Of a stretch of DNA of 13,094 nucleotides, positions 1-7,246 are shown piece by piece; position 1 is the stretch's first letter; each line of letters starts with the position of its first letter. The DNA is from Chloroflexota bacterium (GTDB taxonomy: Bacteria > Chloroflexota > Anaerolineae > Aggregatilineales > UBA3940). Position numbers and translations under genes: made by a program. The notes under the pieces were generated by a model. The model was not told the DNA's origin. It made no database searches and worked only from the letters and a program-made list of their open reading frames with translations. The DNA is taken from NCBI GenBank assembly GCA_010092775.1, contig JAADYZ010000129.1, positions 1 to 13,094 of the forward strand. The letters run 5' to 3'.

Positions 1-1714
1 CAAGCGCCTGCTGAGCAAGCTGAACCGAATTTGTTGGTGGCAAGACTAAGCGCGATTGGTTCTTCTGAAAGACGATCATGCCCACACGGTCGCGCCGCTG
101 ATAGGCATCGGTCAGCAGCGACATGATGGCACCTTTAGTCGCTTCCATGCGTTCTGCGACCGCCATACTCCAGGAGGCGTCAACGGCGAAGAGGATCAGA
201 TTCCCCTGCTTGCTCACCCGAACTTTGCGCTGCAAGTCATGAGACTCGATTGCGAAGGCCAGATGGCGCTTGTTGCGGCGGCGTTGGTAGGGCGCAGCAG
301 CCCGAATAGTGGCATCGAAGGCAATGTCGGTGGGGTTTTTGCCAGCAGGCTGGGCCTTGATGTAGCGTCCACGTTTACGATCCGTGCGGCTGCTGTGCCT
401 CCGCCCCCGTGTATGTCGGCGCGTTAGCCGATCAAGGGTTGTATCACTGCGCTTCTGGACCTGAAATTGCTGACCGGTACGGGTTTGCTGGCCACCTTCC
501 CACCACTCGCCACTGAGGTTAGCATTGGTGTCGGGCTGGGCAGCTTCTGTCGGCGGCGTGTCCGATTGGATCTCTTCCGAGGATGTTTCGTCTACGGTCT
601 CGGTATCCTTCTGACCATCCAGGTCGCCTTCATGATCCTCTTCGGGGTCGCCTGCTGTTTCTGCGCTTTCGTAGCCAGAGGCAGTTGCCTCTTGTTCGGC
701 TAAATCAACGCGCTCGTTGAGGTTTTCCAGGTCGGCAATATCGTCCTGGAAGGGTGTACGCTTCATGCGATGTGGTAAGGCCAACTCGGCTGCAACGATA
801 ATATCGTGGCGTGTGACGGCAGTACGACCCTCAAAGGCAGCGTTAGCGCGCGCCGTCTTCAAGATCACCAGATCAGCCCGATGCCCATCGACTTGCAGGC
901 TGGCCGTCAAATTGGCGATGGTAGCCAGGTCAAGACGGGTGTAAGTCACCTCATGTACGATGCCGCGCGCGTGGGCGATTTCATCAGAAAGGCGCTGCTC
1001 GTAAGGCTGCCACCTGTCTGCAAAGTCTAAGGGTGCCTCTTCGAATTGGATGTGACGCTCTAAGATCGTCATGCGATCAGATGGGTCTTGCAGGCCGCGC
1101 ACATCGACCGCCAGGGCAAAGCGATCCAGCAGTTGGGGGCGGAGATCGCCTTCTTCCGGGTTCATCGTTCCGACCAACATGAAGCGGGACGGATGTGAAA
1201 TGCTGATCCCCTCCCGTTCAACTACATTGACACCCATCGCAGCGGAGTCAAGCAGGATGTCAACCACATGATCTTCGAGCAAGTTGACTTCATCGACGTA
1301 GAGAATGCCCCGGTTGGCACTGGCCAGTACGCCAGGTTCAAAATGGCGCTCTCCCTCTTTGATGGCTTTCTCAATGTCGAGGGTGCCCACAACGCGATCT
1401 TCGGTAGCACTGACGGGCAGGTTGACCAACCGTGTCTTGCGATAAGCAGTGGGCAGCGGCTCCGGCAGTCGCTGGCATTGGGCGCAGTAGCCTGCTGGGG
1501 CGTCAGGATGGCAGTTAAATGGGCAGTCCTCGACGCCCTCAATTGCTGGCAGCAGGGCGGCCAGGGCGCGTGCCGCTGTGCTTTTGGCGGTTCCTTTCTC
1601 TCCGCGAATGAGTACTCCGCCGATTTGGGGGTTGATGGCGTTAAGGATCAGTGCCCGCTTCATGCGGGCTTGACCGACAATCGCCGTAAATGGGAAGATA
1701 ACAGCAGACCTCAT
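1..1714 (-). CDS. Fused ChlI/ChlD-type magnesium/cobalt chelatase ATPase subunit (3' end cut off)
   Basis: AAA+ motor of a metal chelatase that inserts Mg2+ or Co2+ into a tetrapyrrole; it would work with a large catalytic subunit (ChlH/BchH or CobN type), which is not in the window. The frame is open for 571 codons and leaves the window at base 1. Seen: an N-terminal start PFTAIVGQ; Walker A GEKGTAKST at residues 38-46; a four-cysteine cluster (C64, C68, C77, C80) typical of this family; Walker B ILYVDEVN at 137-144; then an acidic, proline-containing linker around residues 340-400; a basic stretch; and a von Willebrand A domain with the MIDAS motif DASWS at 512-516. Having both the I-type ATPase and the D-type VWA domain in one chain matches the 'putative cobaltochelatase' form. 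The start ATG is chosen because PFTAIVGQ lies at the usual distance; an AGAGG lies about 13 nt upstream. Mg versus Co cannot be decided from this subunit. Confidence 0.9.
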   Translation of the reverse strand, partial: MRSAVIFPFTAIVGQARMKRALILNAINPQIGGVLIRGEKGTAKSTAARALAALLPAIEGVEDCPFNCHPDAPAGYCAQCQRLPEPLPTAYRKTRLVNLPVSATEDRVVGTLDIEKAIKEGERHFEPGVLASANRGILYVDEVNLLEDHVVDILLDSAAMGVNVVEREGISISHPSRFMLVGTMNPEEGDLRPQLLDRFALAVDVRGLQDPSDRMTILERHIQFEEAPLDFADRWQPYEQRLSDEIAHARGIVHEVTYTRLDLATIANLTASLQVDGHRADLVILKTARANAAFEGRTAVTRHDIIVAAELALPHRMKRTPFQDDIADLENLNERVDLAEQEATASGYESAETAGDPEEDHEGDLDGQKDTETVDETSSEEIQSDTPPTEAAQPDTNANLSGEWWEGGQQTRTGQQFQVQKRSDTTLDRLTRRHTRGRRHSSRTDRKRGRYIKAQPAGKNPTDIAFDATIRAAAPYQRRRNKRHLAFAIESHDLQRKVRVSKQGNLILFAVDASWSMAVAERMEATKGAIMSLLTDAYQRRDRVGMIVFQKNQSRLVLPPTNSVQLAQQAL

Positions 1715-1794
1715 GTGGATGATCTATCCTCTTTGCCACCGTTCGTGGACGGCTCTGTAAACGTTGCTGGGTCTTCGTTTCTCAGAGTGGGACC

Positions 1795-1823
1795 ATTATA
1801 GCGCAGCAGCAGGCAGATGTTAA
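1795..1823 (-). promoter_or_regulatory. Sigma70-type promoter of the chelatase gene
   Basis: Read on the minus strand: TTAACA (1823-1818), a 17-bp spacer, then a perfect TATAAT (1800-1795). This is five of six matches at -35, six of six at -10 and ideal spacing. The predicted transcript starts near 1788 and has a leader of about 75 nt before the ATG at 1714. The -35 box overlaps the TAA stop of the upstream methyltransferase gene (1822-1820), so the chelatase can be transcribed independently of it. Confidence 0.75.
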
Positions 1824-3016
1824 AACGGGACAACCCGGCAGGCTAAGCCCTTTAAATAGCGACCTTCTGGGAAGGATAGCAGCACAGGGTGATCCGCTGG
1901 TTGGTCGAACCACTCCATGATCTGGGCATCTCGCTCGGCGTCTACGCTGGCGCCAAAGACGATCTTCTGAAAGAGGTCGGCTGAGACCTGCCCTGAACAG
2001 GAAAAGGTATACAGGATACCACCAGGGCGCAGAAGCTGGAATGCCAGTAGGTTGATGTCTTTGTAGCCCCGTGCTGCCCGTTCAACCTGCCGGGCGGAAT
2101 GGGCAAACTTGGGTGGGTCCAGGATGACGACATCATACTGACGACCCTGGTCACGGTAGTGTCGGAACTGCTCGAAGACATCAGCGGCCACAAACGTATG
2201 TTGTTCCTCAGTCTGAGAGTTGGCCGCGATTGCCTGCCTGGCCAATTCCAACGCAGGTTCCGACGAATCGATATGGGTGATGTGGGCAGCCTGATTGCTG
2301 GCCGCACAGATACCGAGGCTTCCACTGTAAGAGAATGCGTTGAGGATTTCGCCACCCTGGATGTTGGGGTTCCAGATCAACCCGGCGCGAGCGGCGCGTT
2401 GATCAAGATAGAAACCAGTCTTGTGGCCCTTGACGATGTCTACTGGATAAACCATATTGGCTTCTGCAATCATGACTAGCTTTGGGACCTCCTCACCGTA
2501 GAGCAGACCGGTACGGTAGGCTAAGCCCTCCTTCTGACGGGCATCGGCGTCGCTGCGTTCGTAGATCGACCGTGGGTTGAGGAGTTGGACCAATGCATCC
2601 ACAATGGTTGACTTTGCTTGCTCAACCCCCAGCGTCAGTGCTTGCATCACCAGAATGTCGTCGTATTGGTCCACAATCAAACCAGGCAGCCCATCGCTCT
2701 CAGCGTGGACGAGGCGAGCCGCATTGGTCTGGTGGCTCTCAGAGATGTGCCGACGGCGCTGGATGGCTCCCTCTAGGCGCTGTGCCCACCACTCTGCATC
2801 AACCTGCTCATCTTGATCCCAACTCATGATGCGCACCCGGATTTGTGAATGGGGATTATAGGTGCCCTTGCCCAGGAACGCTCCGGTCTTGTCAACGACA
2901 TTGACCAGCCCACCCGGTTCGGCGCTTCCCTCTGCGATCGCTCCAGAGAAGACCCAGGGATGGCGTTGTCGGAGGGGTTTATCGCGACCAGGTTTAAGTC
3001 GGATTTCCGTTTTCAA
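1820..3016 (-). CDS. RlmI-like class I SAM-dependent 23S rRNA (cytosine-5) methyltransferase
   Basis: Predicted to methylate a cytosine in 23S rRNA (C1962 in E. coli for RlmI), using S-adenosylmethionine in the cytoplasm. With the TTG start at 3016 it has 398 residues, the normal family length. Seen: an N-terminal PUA-type segment with LKPGRDKPLRQRHPWVFSGA; an SAM-binding loop ILNAFSYSGSLGI followed by an acidic-residue motif (HIDSSEPALELA); motif IV LDPPKFAHS with D300-P-P-K; and motif VI SCS with the presumed catalytic Cys at 340. Start choice: a GTG at 3067 in the same frame would add 17 residues unlike the family and would lie inside an 18-bp palindrome. The TTG has CAGGAGG 8 nt upstream and starts directly before KTEIRLKPGR, where homologues begin. 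The exact target base is family knowledge, not visible here. Confidence 0.88.
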   Translation of the reverse strand: MKTEIRLKPGRDKPLRQRHPWVFSGAIAEGSAEPGGLVNVVDKTGAFLGKGTYNPHSQIRVRIMSWDQDEQVDAEWWAQRLEGAIQRRRHISESHQTNAARLVHAESDGLPGLIVDQYDDILVMQALTLGVEQAKSTIVDALVQLLNPRSIYERSDADARQKEGLAYRTGLLYGEEVPKLVMIAEANMVYPVDIVKGHKTGFYLDQRAARAGLIWNPNIQGGEILNAFSYSGSLGICAASNQAAHITHIDSSEPALELARQAIAANSQTEEQHTFVAADVFEQFRHYRDQGRQYDVVILDPPKFAHSARQVERAARGYKDINLLAFQLLRPGGILYTFSCSGQVSADLFQKIVFGASVDAERDAQIMEWFDQPADHPVLLSFPEGRYLKGLACRVVPF

Positions 3017-3023
3017 TGTTTTG

Positions 3024-3030
3024 GCCTCCT
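3024..3030 (-). promoter_or_regulatory. Shine-Dalgarno site deciding a TTG start
   Basis: CAGGAGG on the minus strand, followed by about 8 nt and TTG (3016-3014). It is a near-perfect ribosome binding site with ideal spacing. It is the main reason to start the methyltransferase at TTG rather than at the upstream GTG. Confidence 0.75.
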
Positions 3031-3051
3031 GCCAGGATGTAACATAGAAAG

Positions 3052-3069
3052 AGGTGACAATTGTCACCT
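3052..3069. promoter_or_regulatory. Perfect 18-bp palindrome, likely operator for the methyltransferase
   Basis: AGGTGACAATTGTCACCT is a perfect inverted repeat with no spacer. It lies 36 nt upstream of the TTG start. Just downstream on the minus strand is a TATGTT (3046-3041) that could serve as a -10 box, and the palindrome would then cover the -35 region (GTGACA, spacer only 15 bp). This layout suits a dimeric repressor. Which regulator binds is unknown; the TetR gene at the right end of the window is one candidate but nothing links them directly. Confidence 0.5.
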
Positions 3070-3252
3070 GCGCTGTCTCGTTGCCTATGCTAAGATTCTG
3101 TTAACTAGAACAGAGTATACAGCGGGCCGAGGCGGGCAAACAGACCATCATAGATCCTGATGGTAGCCGGACAAAGTAGAGCGAACAGCCGAACATCCGC
3201 TCCCTCAGCACAAAGCTAGGCCACAGTAACCCAAGCAGACCCGCTTAAATGG

Positions 3253-3288
3253 TCAGGACGTGATTTACATCACGTCCTGATGCTTTTG
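3253..3288 (+). terminator. 12-bp hairpin with short T-run (terminator or operator)
   Basis: TCAGGACGTGAT, loop TTAC, ATCACGTCCTGA form a perfect 12-bp stem with a 4-nt loop (3253-3280). It is followed by TGCTTTT on the plus strand. The shape resembles an intrinsic terminator, yet no plus-strand gene precedes it. It may end a small RNA made from the intergenic region, block read-through into the operon, or be a DNA operator. The T-run is short, so the terminator call is tentative. Confidence 0.4.
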
Positions 3289-3327
3289 GGATTCGCGTTG
3301 ATTCACCCGGCAAAATTGTCGGAGGGC

Positions 3328-3336
3328 TGGTACAAT
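3328..3336 (+). promoter_or_regulatory. Extended -10 promoter of the RNase/Hsp70 operon
   Basis: TGGTACAAT carries the TGn extension and a TACAAT -10 box (five of six matches). No good -35 box is seen at 16-18 bp, as is common for extended -10 promoters. Transcription would start near 3343. That is too close for translation from the GTG at 3347 and supports the ATG at 3401. Confidence 0.5.
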
Positions 3337-3400
3337 TCGGCCTGCTGTGGTGGATGTGCCCAGCAAACTCTACAACTGCGGTCATTCTCTTAAACCTGTC

Positions 3401-5650
3401 ATGCCTCTTTGGACTGATGTACAGCAGCTCCGTGCCGCCGGGCGCTGGGCAGAGGCGCAGGCTTTGCTTGCGTCGTCTATCGATACAATCCCCCCGCAAG
3501 AGGCCGCCGATTTGGCGGACTTGGCTGTGACCTTGCATGCATGGTCCCTCGCGCAGCGCTTGCTAGAATTGGTGCCAACTGGTGAAGATAAAGACCTTGT
3601 GGCAGCCAAACTGGCTTATGTTCAGCAGCGCCTATCTGATCCACACCTCTCAGCTAACGGACTAACTGCGTCCCCTCAAGCGTCACTTGAGGCTCGGCTG
3701 ATCACACTGGCAACGTCTTTAGATCGGGCTGTGAAAGCAGAACGCTGGCCACAGGCGGCCGCGACTGCCTCTAGATTGCTTCAACTTGATGAGCAGGCGG
3801 ATCGTTTGATAGCACCGTTTTATCAGGCGATCCGTGACTACGCCATCATCCAGTGTATAGTCCTAATGCTCATGGCAGATCGTTCTCCAGCGCTGCATCA
3901 ACTGTTCCATACCTTGACTACAGATAGCCCCATCATGTCGGAGATCACAGCGATACGCGACCTTCTGGGCGTGTTGCTGGTCGAACCCGAGTGGGACGAC
4001 CTGCTCATTCCAGCGCTCCGATCTGCCTACCCTTTTCCGACCTGGTTACCAGGCCCCTTTCGCGATCAGCTTCAGACTATTGCCAGTCTGCTAGACGATC
4101 CTGATCTCGATCAAATTGCACAGGTTGAAGCGGTCCTTCCCGGGCTCCGGTTGGCTGCGCGTTTTGGTGAGGCTGCGCTCGTTCCACCTAGCCACAGTTC
4201 GGCGCCTGAGAGCGATCTTCGCGTCGCTTTTACACCCTTGACTGGAGCCAGCTGGATCAGCGGGAGCAGCCACCTGCTGCAAATGGGTGACCTCAACTTG
4301 CTGCTGGATATTGGCTTAGATGTCAACATTGCCGTTGATGAAGCCTATCAGACATTCAAGACGCGCCTGGTAGAAGCTCTGCCGGGTGGCTTGTCGGACT
4401 TGTATGCACTCTTGATCTCACATGCTCACACTGATCACATTGGGTTGTTGCCGATGCTCTATCGCGACCCGGACCTGGAGTGGATCCAGACAACAACCGG
4501 ACGTAAGCCCAAACTGCGCATCTACGGATCACCGAGCAGCAGCGCGCTGGCTAAAGTGATGCTGCGAGACATGGCCCATATTCAGGCTCAGTCGACACAA
4601 GCCTTCACGGAGTCCGATGCGGCGGCGGCAGCCAACGCGCTTGAACCCTACCCTCGCAACGGCAAGCTGCATAGCTTTCGAGAGTTGGGTCAGATCACAA
4701 CTTTCGCCGCTGGGCATATCTTAGGATCGCAGATGCTGCTGATTGAGCGTGCAGGTGTGCGCGTTTTGTTCAGCGGGGACATCAACACACTTCAACAGGC
4801 TACGATTGATCCGCTAGCGAAGATCGACGAGCCGGTTGATCTGCTGGTAATGGAGCATACTTATGGTAGCGGCCAAAGCGGGTTCTCTGGTCAGCGTGCT
4901 TGGCAAGAGCAAGCCTTCAAAGATGGTTTGAGCGAGGTGATCCAAGCCGGTGGATCAGTCGTGGTTCCGGCCTTTGCGGTGGGGCGATCGCAGGAGATTC
5001 TGGCGCTGGTCGCAGAGCATGCTCGTGAAAATCCTGAGTTTGTCTACAGCGTTATCCTGGATGGACTGTCGCGGACGATTACTGCTGTGTACGACAATCA
5101 TCCCCGCGAGACAACAGAACGCTACAAAGATGCACGCTCCTGGCTTGACCGAAGACGCTTGGCGATCGTGCAGCCTGGGGAAGACCGCGAGGATGTGCTG
5201 CGCCGCATCGAAGACGAGCAAGCTAATGGCACCCCATCGGTTGTGATCGCGAGTTCCGGGATGCTCAAGACGGGGAGTGCATCCTATCACTATGCGCAGG
5301 GCTTAGCCTGGAATCCGGCCAATGCCATTTTTCTGACTGGCTATACCTCGGAGGATAGCGAGGCAGGCATCCTGCTTAAGCGTAAGCGTGACGCCTTGGA
5401 TGAACTTGGCCTTGAGGTTCGATGCCGAGTGGAGCGCTACCATTTCACGGCTCACGCACCTCGTTCAGGCCTGTTGGATTTCGTGGCACAGGTGCGGCCT
5501 CGCCACATCGTGCTGGTTCATGGAGATGCGGAGCGCAGCCTAGCTGACCCCCATAGCGTCTATAACACGCTCCAGCATGCTGGATACTCGGTGCATCTTG
5601 GCCACGAGGGCCGTACCTATCGCTATTTTCAGGGTGAGCTAGAGGGGTAG
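3401..5650 (+). CDS. Beta-CASP metallo-beta-lactamase RNase with long helical N-terminal extension
   Basis: Predicted zinc-dependent ribonuclease of the CPSF73/TTHA0252-like beta-CASP group, acting in RNA processing or decay. With the ATG at 3401 it has 749 residues; such enzymes usually have about 430-470. Residues 1 to about 270 are extra, helical and TPR/HEAT-like (for example LRAAGRWAEAQALL). The MBL core starts near residue 273: HAHTDH at 341-346, His439 in GHILGS, Asp460 in FSGD, beta-CASP motif A Glu485 in MEHTYG, motif B His685 in TAHAP and motif C His707 in VHGD. All metal ligands are present. Motif B normally reads SAHAD; here the Asp position is Pro. A GTG at 3347 would add 18 residues but lies almost on the predicted transcription start. 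The next gene starts 3 nt after the stop. The fold is sure; the RNA substrate is unknown. Confidence 0.88.
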   Translation: MPLWTDVQQLRAAGRWAEAQALLASSIDTIPPQEAADLADLAVTLHAWSLAQRLLELVPTGEDKDLVAAKLAYVQQRLSDPHLSANGLTASPQASLEARLITLATSLDRAVKAERWPQAAATASRLLQLDEQADRLIAPFYQAIRDYAIIQCIVLMLMADRSPALHQLFHTLTTDSPIMSEITAIRDLLGVLLVEPEWDDLLIPALRSAYPFPTWLPGPFRDQLQTIASLLDDPDLDQIAQVEAVLPGLRLAARFGEAALVPPSHSSAPESDLRVAFTPLTGASWISGSSHLLQMGDLNLLLDIGLDVNIAVDEAYQTFKTRLVEALPGGLSDLYALLISHAHTDHIGLLPMLYRDPDLEWIQTTTGRKPKLRIYGSPSSSALAKVMLRDMAHIQAQSTQAFTESDAAAAANALEPYPRNGKLHSFRELGQITTFAAGHILGSQMLLIERAGVRVLFSGDINTLQQATIDPLAKIDEPVDLLVMEHTYGSGQSGFSGQRAWQEQAFKDGLSEVIQAGGSVVVPAFAVGRSQEILALVAEHARENPEFVYSVILDGLSRTITAVYDNHPRETTERYKDARSWLDRRRLAIVQPGEDREDVLRRIEDEQANGTPSVVIASSGMLKTGSASYHYAQGLAWNPANAIFLTGYTSEDSEAGILLKRKRDALDELGLEVRCRVERYHFTAHAPRSGLLDFVAQVRPRHIVLVHGDAERSLADPHSVYNTLQHAGYSVHLGHEGRTYRYFQGELEG

Positions 5651-5653
5651 GTT

Positions 5654-6166
5654 ATGGCAAAGAAGAGCAAGAAAGAACGGTTGCTCAGTCGGCTTGAGCA
5701 GCTTCAGGTTGAGAACGCGCAGCTTAAGCGTCAGCTCGCCGGGGTTGAGCGTCAACCTGACCCTGGCGAAGATGTGAATCAAGCGGAGCTGCACCGAATG
5801 CGAACAGAACTCAAAGCGCTTCAGGCACAGGTGGAACAGGCCGAGCAACAGGCTCGGGAAGACCTCTTTCGCCAGATGGTGTCCTCACCTGCGAAGCGCG
5901 GACTGCGCAAGCTGATCGCATTTGGTGAGGATGATGAACCAGGTTGGTTGGCTCCATTAGCCCGTTATATGCGGGATGAACTCGGTTTGCGCTTATTGGG
6001 TAAGGCTGGTGAGCGCCTCACCCTGACGCTGGACAACCGTGACGATTATCAGCTCAATGATCGGGTGGAACTTCCCTGCGAAGTACGCATCACGATTCGG
6101 GGCATTGCTATCAACGAGACAGTGCTGCTGCGCCCGGAAGTCAGCCCGGCTGTGGAGGACGAATAA
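5654..6166 (+). CDS. Small coiled-coil protein with GrpE-like C-terminus
   Basis: 170 residues, cytoplasmic, no signal peptide or membrane segment. Residues 2-30 and 45-75 are charged heptad-type helices rich in Leu, Gln, Glu and Lys, likely to form a coiled coil. The middle (80-115) looks helical. Residues 120-165 look beta-rich and end in RGIAINETVLLRPEVSPA, which resembles the tail of GrpE, where a Gly-x-x-hydrophobic run leads into LRPAxV. GrpE has the same order: long N-terminal coiled coil, helices, small beta wing. Because an Hsp70 lies two genes downstream, I infer a divergent exchange factor or structural partner. It starts 3 nt after the previous stop; GAGGGG overlapping that stop serves as ribosome binding site. 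The GrpE link rests on short, weak similarity; it could be an unrelated coiled-coil scaffold. Confidence 0.6.
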   Translation: MAKKSKKERLLSRLEQLQVENAQLKRQLAGVERQPDPGEDVNQAELHRMRTELKALQAQVEQAEQQAREDLFRQMVSSPAKRGLRKLIAFGEDDEPGWLAPLARYMRDELGLRLLGKAGERLTLTLDNRDDYQLNDRVELPCEVRITIRGIAINETVLLRPEVSPAVEDE

Positions 6167-7246
6167 GTGTCATTTGATCGCTATCTGGGTTACCACTTCA
6201 CACAGACCTCTGTCTATGTGTGTGAAGCCTTCTTAAATCGCGAAAATCAATTGGAGTGGGAAGTCATTGAGCAGGCCAACTACGAACTCCCTGCCGAATG
6301 GTTAGCTCTATACAAAGAGGCCATACCGAATCTGTACGATACGGAAAAGCAGGTATTCGGATTTCAGGCTCTCCCTGCGATCTGGCGGAGCTTTTCGCCG
6401 CAGCGCTTCCATCGCTATGACGCAAGTTTCTTCTCCCAGATGGTTAAGGGCAATCTGGGTGCCGCTGGCTTCCATGAGTTGCAGAGTTTCCTGCGCTATA
6501 CCCTGGTCTATCATGTCAAGCCGCAGCCAGATGAGCCGCTGCACATCAGCATGGTGCTAGAGGATGTTCCCAACAAAGACGGCCAATATGAGGCCATTCT
6601 GGCGGCTTTGCAGCAGCATCTGATTATGCCCAACATTCATTTCAAGGCAATCATCTCGCCTCAAGAAGCGGTTCTGCGCAGCCTATGGTATGAGTCGATG
6701 GCGGATTCTGACCAGATCAACAGCAAGGTGCTGCTGGTTATCAACATTGGCTATGTCTATACAGAGTTCACGATGTGGCGCTTAGGCACGCCGGAACGGC
6801 CCGCACGAGCACAAGGCGCCCGGCAGATCGACTTAGGTGTTGCTAGCCATGTCGGGCGCAACAATCCAACGGATCGGACGATTGGCGCGGAGGAATTGGC
6901 CATCCATGCCCAACGCGCGCGCGCCGATTACAAAACCGGCCAGGAACCGGTCGTGATTTTTCAGCAGGACGATACCTTGATGGAGATCGCTGAATCCGAC
7001 TATCTGGACTTGGTCGCCAGCGGTGTGGATGATATCGTCTCCCGCTTGGAGCGTTTGCTGCGCTCTCAGGGCGATGAGATCGATGAGGTGATCCTAACCG
7101 GCGAAGGGGTTGCTTTCGAGCCTATTCGCCACGATGTCGCACAAGCCTTGGGTGATCTGCCCACTCGGATTGTTGATCAGCCGGCGTTGATCTGTGCACG
7201 TGGGGCTGCCGGTCTGAGCTACGATTTACACGATGAGAAGGTTTAG
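6167..7246 (+). CDS. Degenerate Hsp70/actin-fold protein, nucleotide-binding motifs eroded
   Basis: 359 residues with the layout of an actin/Hsp70-type ATPase domain but no substrate-binding domain. The N-terminus YLGYHFTQTSVYV (6-18) sits where Hsp70 has GIDLGTTNS, with His10 in place of the catalytic Asp. LLVINIGYVYTEF (189-201) sits where Hsp70 has LVFDLGGGTFD: the Asp is Asn193 and only the first Gly of the run remains. VILTGEGVAFEP (309-320) matches the adenosine loop, and ICARGAA follows at the usual place. I infer that the fold is kept while ATP hydrolysis is lost or altered, giving a pseudo-ATPase partner for the next gene. The start is GTG, directly after the TAA of the previous gene, with GGAGG 8 nt upstream inside that gene; this suggests translational coupling. 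A PilM/FtsA-type actin relative is an alternative. Confidence 0.62.
   Translation: MSFDRYLGYHFTQTSVYVCEAFLNRENQLEWEVIEQANYELPAEWLALYKEAIPNLYDTEKQVFGFQALPAIWRSFSPQRFHRYDASFFSQMVKGNLGAAGFHELQSFLRYTLVYHVKPQPDEPLHISMVLEDVPNKDGQYEAILAALQQHLIMPNIHFKAIISPQEAVLRSLWYESMADSDQINSKVLLVINIGYVYTEFTMWRLGTPERPARAQGARQIDLGVASHVGRNNPTDRTIGAEELAIHAQRARADYKTGQEPVVIFQQDDTLMEIAESDYLDLVASGVDDIVSRLERLLRSQGDEIDEVILTGEGVAFEPIRHDVAQALGDLPTRIVDQPALICARGAAGLSYDLHDEKV

Larger units (their letters stand above)
3017..3400. other. Divergent intergenic region, 384 bp
   Basis: This stretch separates the minus-strand methyltransferase from the plus-strand operon. Reading outward from the methyltransferase it holds a ribosome binding site, the 18-bp palindrome, a CTGT-N8-ACAG element (3098-3113), a 7-bp hairpin (3144-3164), a perfect 12-bp hairpin (3253-3280) and an extended -10 box (3328-3336). 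I see no convincing protein-coding frame and no tRNA in it. AGCGGG at 3121-3126 can pair with CCCGCT at 3240-3245, so the middle part could be a folded RNA. Confidence 0.6.

Noticed and set aside
56..1801. Several plus-strand open frames (for example 467-703 and 1268-1801)
   Set aside because: They lie opposite the chelatase, whose minus-strand frame is open for 571 codons and carries Walker, Cys and MIDAS motifs. The plus-strand translations have no domain and no ribosome binding sites.
3017..3067. N-terminal extension of the methyltransferase to the GTG at 3067
   Set aside because: The added 17 residues do not look like the family, the GTG lies in a palindrome, and the TTG at 3016 has a far better ribosome binding site.
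3121..3245. tRNA gene in the divergent intergenic region
   Set aside because: No T-loop GTTCGAATC-like sequence and no acceptor stem of 7 bp with an anticodon arm; only a loose 6-bp closing pair and one hairpin.
3347..3400. Start of the beta-CASP RNase at GTG 3347
   Set aside because: It would begin about 4 nt after the predicted transcription start and adds residues without helical-repeat character. The ATG at 3401 fits better, though it also lacks a clear Shine-Dalgarno sequence.
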